Source: Rodentolepis nana | Taxonomy: Eukaryota; Platyhelminthes; Cestoda; Cyclophyllidea; Hymenolepididae | Direction of reading: 5' to 3' | NCBI GenBank assembly: GCA_900617975.1 | Contig: UZAE01014115.1 | Span: forward strand, 4,602 to 16,638 | DNA: 12,037 bases | Shown: positions 1 through 7,310 of the stretch, in pieces | Position numbering within the stretch: position 1 is the first letter of the stretch | Layout of the letters: each line of letters begins with the position of its first letter | Notes under the pieces: generated by a model | What the model saw: the letters and a program-made list of their open reading frames with translations, nothing else | Database searches by the model: none | What the model was told of the DNA's origin: nothing | Position numbers and translations under genes: made by a program

Positions 1-1000
1 GGGGGGGGAGGAAGGGTAGGGGGTGGTGTGGATCTAGGACCCAAACTGTCACATCTGATGTGTATTTTGATCGAGCTTACGGCTACATTCATTGTAAATA
101 AATATGCTCAATAAGATAAAACCAGTCATTATTATCAGTTGGTTAGCAGATTTTCCTGAGGTTAATTTTACCAGAAAGCCTAGAAATCGTAGATAGGACT
201 AATAGTAGTCTCCTCATTATCTCTCTCCCCTTTGCTTATTCGGACTAAATGAGCTTAGAGATGATACGAGTAATCATCCAGTCTAATACAGTGCTCATAA
301 ATCCACTTGAGATTTCAGGAGAAGCCATGAAATTCATTGGTTAACCGCTCCCATTTCTGTGCATGGTTTGTTGAACAAACATCCACTGTGCTTGCTTAAT
401 TAAGAGTACTCGTGTAACCTAGTGCAACAGTTAATTGGGGCATGAAATCAGATGCAGTCTGCTGTCCCTAACATGATTTTACCCGCTAACAATAGTAGTT
501 AAGCGTGCTAATTAAGCGAAATATAATAATCAAAATGTGATCAAGGCGATAATTGAATGGTTTTACATTACATTAGTACTTTTTTACAATAACATGGCAT
601 GCCTCTTGGGCGCTGCTCCAGCTGAATTTGTAGGAGAGCCCTAGGGAGGTGAAATAAATACCACAGGTTGCAGATAAATGGAAAAATTTCAGGAAAAATG
701 AGATCATATAGCAAATGAATAAATATTGAGTGCCTTAATTGCAGTGATCGAGGCTGTATATAATGCGTAGTGTGCATTATGCATTTAATGGTCCTTTTAC
801 AGGTCTATCTAGCTGAGGACAAGTACAATTAGTCATTGATGGGGTTATCTACGATAAATTGCACTCAAAAGCAGATGGCCTGGTGCTAAAGTAGCACGAA
901 CAGAGGGGGTGGGGTGGGGTGGGTACCGTGCTGACAATGATATTATAAAATGTTAAGTAATCGAGTTCAATTAACGTTATGCCCAATAAATATTTATAGT
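1..1000. other. Non-coding stretch left of repeat copy 1
   Basis: AT-rich with many stops in all frames. It opens with a G-rich patch (1-31, several runs of three or more G) that may be the edge of another low-complexity tract. Apart from the G-quadruplex motif at 905-923 and the target-site duplication at 988-1000, I see nothing structured. The 69-codon minus-strand open frame at 568-777 does not look protein-like. Confidence 0.6.
905..923 (+). other. G-quadruplex motif
   Basis: GGGGGTGGGGTGGGGTGGG: four runs of three to five G with single-T loops, a pattern expected to form a very stable intramolecular quadruplex. It sits about 80 bp from repeat copy 1 but is not part of it. Any function is unknown. 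Confidence 0.7.
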
Positions 1001-1335
1001 TTATAACAAATGGCAGGCGACTTGATGGTTATTATTAGCCCTTTAATCGACTTCAGGCTTCACAGAGGGGTGGAGGAACATCAAAGTGAAAAAAGTCGAG
1101 AGGGGGGGGGGGGACAGATGAGTGTTTCAAAGACGTGAAAGAGACAAACACAAAGGCAAAGAAAGGGTAAGATGAGTACTGTGAAAGGGGTCGAATATGA
1201 CATACAGTGGGGAGGGGGGGGGGTGATGGCAGTTTGAGGTCAGATGTCAAATGCCAGTCAATAGACTGTTTTGCCGTAAGAGAATACGTTGCCCAGGGTG
1301 CACTACGTGGAGATAAGTCTATCGCACACCAATAA
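1001..1335 (-). repeat. SINE-like dispersed repeat, copy 1, with target-site duplication
   Basis: This copy shares with the other five the blocks TGGCAGGCG, GACTTCAGGCTTCACAGAGG, ACATCAAAGTGAAAAAAGTC, TCGAATATGACATACAGTGG and ACGTTGCCCAGGGTGCAC, ending in AAGTCTATCGCACACC. The minus strand is assigned because better-kept copies have a TAAA-type tail at the equivalent end. The direct repeat AAATATTTATAGT flanks it at 988-1000 and 1336-1348, as expected for retroposition. It contains two expanded G runs, around 1101-1113 and 1210-1222. Confidence 0.85.
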
Positions 1336-1348
1336 AAATATTTATAGT

Positions 1349-2054
1349 AGGTTTGGTGTGATGAGGTCCTTGTACTTACACTGCACAAACTCAATACGCC
1401 ATCAATAGTCTGCCGCTCTCTTCAGAGCAAACTAGGGAGGGAGTGATTCCTTCGGCCAGTTGTAGTAGCAGTATATTCTTCACAAATTAAGCAAGTATGC
1501 GCGTTAATATTTAAGTAAGATTGACTTCCAAATAAGCAAATCAAACTAGACTATTTAATTGAAGAAAAAAAATTGAAAAAATTTAATGATGAGTCAATCT
1601 CCTTCAACTGTAACTGTAGGTTTTCAAATCTGATGTAACAGCACTGTGTTTCATATGACAGATTTTACTCCTGTTGATTATGCTAACTGTTGGCTTCCAA
1701 TTAGTTCAAGTATGAGCTGACACTATAACTTAAAAGGTGCGCTAACACCAGTTGCGTAATCATATGCGGTAAAACTCCTTTTCTCATATGATCTAAATGG
1801 TTTAATTGATTAAGATCAATTACAGCCTCGTCTTAAAACCAAAATGTGCCTAATCTAAGTAATCACCTAATAGGTTTTAAAAAGATCAGTGAATGCAGAC
1901 TGTTTTATTCTTAGAGAACACGCGTTGCTGTGGCTAAAACAGCAGGGAGTATGCGCATACAGTTAACCTAGAATGCGGACAAGGTACTAAAGAGTTGTTA
2001 AGTGATTTATCAGACTTTGCACAATTTACTGTTTACACCAACTAAGGCTTGCAA
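1349..2054. other. Non-coding stretch between repeat copies 1 and 2
   Basis: AT-rich sequence without a convincing open frame, splice-site pair or repeat. I see no feature to annotate here. Confidence 0.6.
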
Positions 2055-2362
2055 TGGGGTCCGCAGTAGACTTACCTCCTGGGCAATGTATACTCATTCG
2101 GCAAAAGGTCTATTAACCGGCAGCCGACTTCTGACTTCAAACTACCATCACCCCAGTCTGTCATATTCCACCACTTCCATAGTACTTATCTGACCTTTTC
2201 TCTACCTTTGTCTGTCTCTTTTACCTCTCTGAATCATTATTCTGTTCCCCTCTCGACTTTTTGTCACTTTGATGTTCCTCCTCCCCTCTGTGAAGTCCAA
2301 AGTCAGCTAAAGGGCTAATGATAACTATCAAAACACCTGCCATTCGATATAAATAAAATAAC
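2055..2362 (+). repeat. SINE-like dispersed repeat, copy 2
   Basis: Located about 340 bp past the annexin stop and antisense to that gene. It reads from a GGGGT..CGCAGTAGACTTACCTCC head, through ACTACCATCACCCCA and CTGTGAAGTC, to CAGCTAAAGGGCTAATGATA, and ends in CATTCGATATAAATAAAATAA, a TAAA-type tail. Its internal C run is only four bases, in contrast to the expanded runs in other copies. No clear flanking duplication was found. Confidence 0.85.
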
Positions 2363-2576
2363 TCTTAACTCAAGTATGGCACCATTGTGTATTCTATCTC
2401 TGCTTGAATTCACCTTTGACCAATCCATTTCAAGGCTGACTTGACACGTCCTTCTTCAAGAATTACACAGTTTTACGCATTAGAAAAGTGCAGCAGTGAA
2501 ATGGATCTCCACACAAATTCTACATTTACATTTTGTAAAACAATACCACCACCAAATGGTAGAAATAGGAGTCGTA

Positions 2577-2582
2577 TTTAAT
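2577..2582 (-). terminator. Possible annexin poly(A) signal (ATTAAA)
   Basis: ATTAAA on the gene strand, about 120 nt past the TAG stop. It is the common variant of AATAAA, and I saw no canonical AATAAA between the stop and the repeat copy beginning at 2362. Such hexamers are frequent in AT-rich DNA, so support is modest. Confidence 0.35.
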
Positions 2583-2704
2583 AACCTCGAAAAAAAATCA
2601 CACACAATTCAGAATAAGGAGGTAAACATCCCTATCCACTTAAGGGTGTAATGTTATGGGAATGCGGAGAGAAGTAATATTAATAGAAAATTGCGAAAAG
2701 AAAT

Positions 2705-5700
2705 CTAATTTCCAACGAGCGCCTGGTACATTCGTCTATAATCCCCGGAGGTATCGCCTTCAATTGCCTTTAACAGAGTCTTTCCATACTTCCTTTGATA
2801 GGCCTCCTTCACATCTTGAAGATCAATCTTAAAAGAGAGAAAACAAAAAAACAAGCACAATTAAGAGAAATAAACACCCCCCCCACCAAAAAAAACAGGC
2901 GTCGTTTTGAGAGTAGCGGTAATGAGGAATCCGCGATTAGCTTACCTCAGAACGACCCAGAGTCAACTGCATCAAGGACCAATCATCGGTACCCAGTCCC
3001 CTCATCGACTTGTAGAACCATTCAGCGAGAAGCTCATTCTTATTCACAGCAAAGTTAACTAAAATATAAAATGGAATAAATCGATAGCAAACAAGAGCTT
3101 AAATTGCCATTTTTTCGGCAGTTGAATTGTGTTAAACCTAGCAAATGTAGACAACACCCATTTTACTGCAATTGAACAGAATCACGCATACTAGATGATG
3201 CACTCTCAAGCGAATCAATAGTGCACCGGGTGCATTTTGAGTGAACTTTAACCATGCTAATGTAACCTCTTAACTATATTAACTAGCTGCTTCTGGCCAC
3301 TGGAAACGAGCTTATTGCGACGGTTTGACCACACTTACTTCAACCAAATGGGTGTGCGATAGACTTACCTCCACGTGGTAAACCCTAGACAGCGTATTAA
3401 TCGGTAGTTGACTTCTCACTTCAAACTACCATGACCTGACTCCATGTCATATTCGATTATTTCCACTATATTTACCTTTCCCTTTTCTCTACCTTTATGT
3501 CCGTCTCCTTTACAACAATGAATCACTCTTCTGTTCACCCTCTCCACTTTTTGTGACTTTAATGTTCCTCCTTTCTGTGAAGCTCGAAGTCAGCTCTAAG
3601 GGCTAATAATAACTATCAAAGAGCCTGCCGTTTGATATAATAATAAAAAATAAACTCCAACCAATTGATCTGTGATCTGTTTCAAAAATCTAGGAAGCGA
3701 TATTACGTCTGGCGGCTACAATTTCTTACCTTTCAGATATCCTTTAAAAAAATTGGCTTACCGATTGCAAGCATTGTATTCTTGTAATCACCCGATGTTT
3801 CCTTATTAATGGCCCTATCCAGACCGTGGCCAAATCGCTACAATAATAATAAGATGGAGTTTGGGAGTTGAGACTTCAAAATTACAATTGAAATGAGAAT
3901 TAATGATGATGATGAGAGGAACAAACCTGTCGATAGGCTTCATTGACGGCTTTGATATGTTCGAAGCTTTTTTGAGCAAGAATTCTTGTGAAGACTGCCT
4001 CCTCAGTTCCTAGTATTCTATAAATGTAAAATAGTCGATGTAAATAGAGATTTTAGGAAATGGAAGAATCGTAGTTAAGCACCACAGAGAAACTCCAATT
4101 AGTGACATTGTTTCACAATAGGAAAATAATGGAAATGCTTCTTCCGGCTGTAAAATCTCCTTCGAAGTAGATTAAGCCTGACATCATAATTTGCATTTAT
4201 ACAAACGAATAAAAGAGTTATCCCAATACTTATGAGAGTGGATCTATTTAAATTTTAAACAATTGATCTCGACTATAGACTTACCTTCACGTGGTGCACC
4301 TTGGGCAACGTATTTTCATACGACAAAAAAGTCTAAACTGGCAGTTGACTACTGACTTCAAACTACCATCACCCCACTGTGTGTCATATTCGAACACTTC
4401 CACAGTACTCATCTTACCTTTTCTATGCCTTTGTGTCTGTCTGTCTCTTTTACATCTGTGAATCATTATTCTGTCCCCCCCCCCTCCCCACTTTTTCTCG
4501 CCTTGATGTTCCTCCACCCCTCTGTGAAGCCCGAAGTCAGCTAAAGGGCTAATGATAACTATCAAAACACCTGGCATTTGAAATAAATAGACATGAACTT
4601 TTAAGTAATCTGTGACGATCGATAAATAAGTTTATGCGGATTTCATATTTGGAGATCTCTGGAATTCCGCTACTTTCCCATACTCACACAAATCACACTC
4701 TGGGCACACTTTAAACAGTATGAAGGGACCGCAAATCGCTCATCACCCCTAATCAAAGACTCCCCTGCTGTTTATATGCAGATCTCCGTCCCCGGTTTGG
4801 GATAAAGGAGTATAATAATGAGGAGGCAAAAATAACTCGCTCACTTTTCGCCAGCATTATATAGCAGTTCAGCATCCGCAGCAGCTTCGCTCATATTAAC
4901 ATTTACATTCTCTTCACGATGTCCTTGAAGCATTGCAACCAGAATCTTCTCAAAATCTCTACTCGTGTCGCTTTTGATATCTTGGATTACATCGCGCCCG
5001 AATACTACAGGGTGAAGAAAAAAGAGGGTGAATGTAAGCAAGATATCTACTAATTGAAAGCGCAATAATGAAGTGCTCAAAGAGACTAATTTAAGTGCAA
5101 GTGATAGATTCCTACGTTTCTGATAGGCAGGCGCAATTCCTCTGATGATAGGATTCGAGTAGGGAATGATGGCTTGAATGAGAAGTTGTTCGTGAGTGCC
5201 CGCACCCTTAACAGCCTTGTAAATTGTTGTTGCAAGCATTTCCGAGAGGGTTCCAATGCTTAGAAGAACCAAGTCTTCAAATTTGCCACTTAGTTCACTC
5301 TTGAGGTGAGATTTGAGATCCTAGATGAATAAGAAAATCAATATCTGTGAAAATATATCATTTGTCTACAAAGATTAACCTTGACCCTGAGAGAGAAATA
5401 ATGCACCAGATAAACCCAAATGAGTACTCGACACTTGCATTCAATAAATCGGTGTTTTATTTTTAATAATCCTATTGAACTTCCTAAAACTAATTAGCGT
5501 CGATAAAAGCGTGAGCGTGTTGACATCTAATTCAATAAGTACGAGATACTACTGAAACTAAATAACCCCATGCCAGTAAGTGTCGCTAAGGAAATCTTAT
5601 GTGAACTTCACGCTGTTTAAAAATGCCTTCTTAGCACACAATGGCAGTTTTGTTGCTGTTGATACCATGACGATGTGTAACCCAATAGCAAATAAAATCG

Positions 5701-7284
5701 ATTCCTTATCCTATTCACCTAAGTTACCCTCACAACTGTCTATGTAAAGCATGAGGAATATCGAGAGATGGGTGGGTGGGGGGGGGGGGGGGGGGGGGGG
5801 GGGGNGGGGAGAGAGATTCAGTAAAGTTTGCTAAACGACACTGAATAATAACGGACCTTTCCAAACGATGCCACATATTTGGTCGCGATTTGCACACGCT
5901 GATCAAAAGATCTGCTTGAAAGGATGGAGATGATTGTTGCTTCATCGGTGCCTAAAAAGCAAGATATCGTTCATTACATTTACTAAGCTGAAAATTCAAT
6001 TGCATAGTAGTGGTGAGGGGATCTCAAATTTACCCAAACCACGCATAGCTTTGCGAAGATCGTCCGCATCTTTGCTAGGATTAAAATTCGCAACAGGACG
6101 AACGGTTGGACGTCCACTGTAGTACGATGACATTGCTCCCATACCACAGAAGCTAGCTCCATAACTGGGTGCTAAAGGAAATGAAATGCGTTAAAGTACA
6201 TGGGATAATTAGCGGATTAATTAAACTCATGTGTACATGGAGCGTCACTTAATTTGCGCATAATTTTCTCCTTTATTGCTTCAAATCCTGTCGACCAAAA
6301 CTGCTACTGGGAAAATATTCGAAGGAGGGTATAAACTATCCCCCCCCCCACAATCTATGGCAGAGTTGAACTAAAGTACATCTAACGCTATATAACGCGG
6401 ATGGCATTAGTTAGATCTAAATTTGTTATCCAAGGCGACTTACTAGATCCACTATTTGATTTTGGTTTTGGATCTGTTGAAGTAAATCCCACTTAGAAAC
6501 TATGGGCTTTAACTGAAAGTCTATTTTATCTTTCAGTGGTTAATTCTTGTTAAATTATTTTTACCAAAACCGCTATATGACTGCCGGTCTATATAAATAA
6601 CATGTGAAATAGGCTTTAAATAATTATACGGTTAGTGTTATATCAAGTTATTAACCTACCGCCGCCATAGGGAAAACTCTGCTGCTCTGTTTACCGGAGA
6701 GAGTTTTAATGAAAATTTAGTTAAGATTTAAAAAATCTTTCGTTTTTCCGGTGTTAAAGTTGACTTACCATAAGCATAATCTGATTGTCCCAGTTAAATA
6801 ATAATAATAATAATAAGGATGTGAATTCAATAAAGCGCATATCAAGCTACTGAAATTGTTATCAAAGTCACATACGTGGGGCTAATGGTTGCGAAGTGGA
6901 TCCATAACCAGGATAAGATGGTGTGGAGGATCCGAAGCCAGGATTTCCTATTTGACCTTGTGGTGGATAACCTTGAGCTCCGCCGGGATAACCAGCTTGG
7001 CCCTGAGGTGGGTAACCACCCTGGCCTTGAGGTGGATAACCACCTTGGCCCTGAGGTGGGTAACCACCTTGGCCCTGAGGTGGGTAACCACCTTGGCCTT
7101 GATGCGGACGACCGGGGCCACTAGCTGGATATCCGGCACCTTGAGGAGGATAACCGGATTGGCCCTGAGGTGGGTATCCAGCTGGACCACCCGCGGGGGG
7201 ATAGGCAGGGTACCCACCACCCATCGGTGGATAACCCTGGTCTGGAGGGAGGTTGAATCCTACAGGAGGTCTATATCCGGACAT
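2705..7284 (-). CDS. Annexin, A7/A11-like, with a long Gly/Pro/Tyr-rich N-terminus (nine coding exons)
   Basis: Calcium-dependent binder of acidic phospholipid membranes, acting at the cytosolic face. Coding exons in transcript order: 7284-6876, 6171-6034, 5951-5857, 5320-5116, 5004-4845, 4017-3927, 3837-3762, 3058-2946, 2827-2705. They total 1410 nt (469 aa plus TAG), with junction phases 1,1,0,1,2,0,1,0, all consistent and all GT..AG. Residues 1-165 are low complexity with seven GYPPQG units. Annexin repeats begin near residues 167, 238, 320 and 395. The type II calcium motifs are GLGT 181-184 with E223, GAGT 253-256 with D295, ILGT 337-340 with E379, and GLGT 412-415 with D454. Each acidic residue is exactly 39 residues after the Thr. 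Repeat 3 has Ile where the first Gly usually sits. The first ATG is used; MSGYRPP resembles A7/A11 starts. The core length is normal. Intron 3 has a weak GTCCGT donor, and introns 5 and 7 carry SINE-like insertions. In vertebrate A7/A11 the Pro/Gly/Tyr-rich region binds ALG-2 and can phase separate; the same role here is inference. Family is certain, orthology is not. Confidence 0.94.
3350..3654 (+). repeat. SINE-like dispersed repeat, copy 3, in annexin intron 7
   Basis: It begins GGGTGTGCGATAGACTTACC and ends GCCGTTTGATATAATAATAAA. It is antisense to the annexin. A degraded duplication may flank it: TTCAACCAAATG at 3339-3350 and TCCAACCAATTG at 3656-3667, matching at 10 of 12 bases. In the annexin pre-mRNA it supplies GGAG|GTAAGT, with the donor at 3368-3363. 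Confidence 0.85.
4272..4590 (+). repeat. SINE-like dispersed repeat, copy 4, in annexin intron 5
   Basis: It begins ACTATAGACTTACCTTCACG and ends CTGGCATTTGAAATAAATAG. It is antisense to the annexin. It contains a C run of ten bases then CCCC after one T (around 4485-4499) and a donor-like GTAAGT on the gene strand at 4284-4279. The stop-free stretch across it on the gene strand is not conserved in other copies and is not treated as coding. Confidence 0.85.
5005..5115 (-). other. Annexin intron 4, stop-free and a multiple of three
   Basis: The intron is 111 nt with a GTAGGA donor and a pyrimidine-rich CCTGTAG acceptor. It contains no stop in the exon 4/exon 5 frame, so retention would insert 37 residues, including a hydrophobic stretch, in repeat 2 between residues 282 and 284. 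The acceptor and the restored repeat spacing (GAGT to D295 exactly 39 residues) say it is normally removed. A gene caller could wrongly fuse exons 4 and 5. Confidence 0.85.
5771..5809. repeat. Poly-G tract with an unresolved base
   Basis: GGTGGGT leads into 27 consecutive G, then an N at 5805 and four more G. It lies in annexin intron 3, about 50 nt past exon 3, and appears as poly-C in the pre-mRNA. Its true length is uncertain because homopolymers of this size are often misassembled, and the N shows the assembly was already ambiguous. Confidence 0.9.
6444..6473 (-). other. Candidate 30-nt microexon in annexin intron 1
   Basis: On the gene strand, a pyrimidine-rich acceptor (TTTACTTCAACAG) is followed by 30 nt with no stop in the required frame and then a strong GTAAGT donor. 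Entry and exit are both phase 1. The encoded residues are about PKPKSNSGS plus split codons at each end, matching the Ser/Pro/Gly character of the domain. If it is used together with the 12-nt candidate, intron 1 becomes introns of 95, 295 and 272 nt, and residue 137 is replaced by 15 residues. Confidence 0.5.
6769..6780 (-). other. Candidate 12-nt microexon in annexin intron 1
   Basis: On the gene strand the 12-nt segment is preceded by AATCAG, downstream of a T-rich ATT run, and followed by a strong GTAAGT donor. The segment is ATTATGCTTATG. Entering in phase 1 from exon 1, it reads His-Tyr-Ala-Tyr and leaves in phase 1, so it can be included or skipped without a frameshift. The tyrosines suit the adjoining Tyr-rich N-terminal domain. 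Vertebrate ANXA7 has an alternative cassette exon in its N-terminal region, which makes alternative splicing here plausible. There is no transcript evidence. Confidence 0.5.
6793..6816. repeat. Short TAA microsatellite
   Basis: About six or seven TAA/ATA units in annexin intron 1. On the gene strand this becomes an ATT run immediately upstream of the acceptor of the 12-nt microexon candidate and may serve as part of its pyrimidine-rich tract. Confidence 0.8.
6997..7092 (-). repeat. 24-bp tandem minisatellite inside annexin exon 1
   Basis: Four head-to-tail 24-bp units at 6997-7020, 7021-7044, 7045-7068 and 7069-7092. Units 1, 3 and 4 are identical in DNA and unit 2 differs at three bases. 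A diverged fifth unit follows to 7116. Each unit encodes one octapeptide of the GGYPPQGQ type. Because the period is a multiple of three, copy-number change lengthens or shortens the protein without a frameshift. Near-identity at synonymous positions points to recent duplication or homogenisation. Confidence 0.9.
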
Positions 7285-7310
7285 TGAAATTTAAAGGCTA
7301 AAAGTAAACA
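7285..7310 (-). promoter_or_regulatory. 3' splice acceptor just upstream of the annexin start codon
   Basis: On the gene strand TGTTTACTTTTAG lies directly upstream of a 13-nt leader (7297-7285) and the ATG. The AG is at 7299-7298. This is as good as the internal acceptors, so the mature mRNA probably begins at 7297 after addition of a spliced leader (known in flatworms), or the leader joins an upstream 5' UTR exon. I cannot locate the true transcription start, and the sequence does not separate these options. Confidence 0.6.

Noticed and set aside
1053..1394. Open frames inside repeat copies (1053-1394, 2002-2193, 4287-4577, 9639-9839)
   Set aside because: They fall in both orientations of the repeat, and the frames are not conserved between copies, so there is no sign of a repeat-encoded protein.
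2795..3058. Plus-strand open frame of 87 codons
   Set aside because: It lies opposite annexin exons 8 and 9, whose phase and annexin motifs are clear; its own sequence is not protein-like.
3730..3741. A 12-nt microexon-like segment just past annexin exon 7, followed by GTAAGA
   Set aside because: The intron before it would be only 20 nt, too short for normal splicing, and reading through from exon 7 meets a TGA.
4388..4404. B-box-like CATATTCGAACAC in the SINE-like repeat
   Set aside because: It only partly matches the pol III B box, is more than 100 bp from the predicted 5' end, varies between copies and has no A box at normal spacing.
5730..5945. Minus-strand open frame running through the poly-G tract
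   Set aside because: It mixes annexin exon 3 in another frame with a poly-Pro artefact of the homopolymer and an N.
6673..6707. AAAACTCT/AGAGTTTT inverted repeat in intron 1
   Set aside because: An 8-bp AT-rich stem with a 19-nt loop is expected by chance, and nothing ties it to a function.
6876..7287. Open frames of 82, 132 and 90 codons overlapping annexin exon 1 in other frames
   Set aside because: They are shadows of the 24-bp repeat: a stop-free unit whose length is a multiple of three stays open in several frames.
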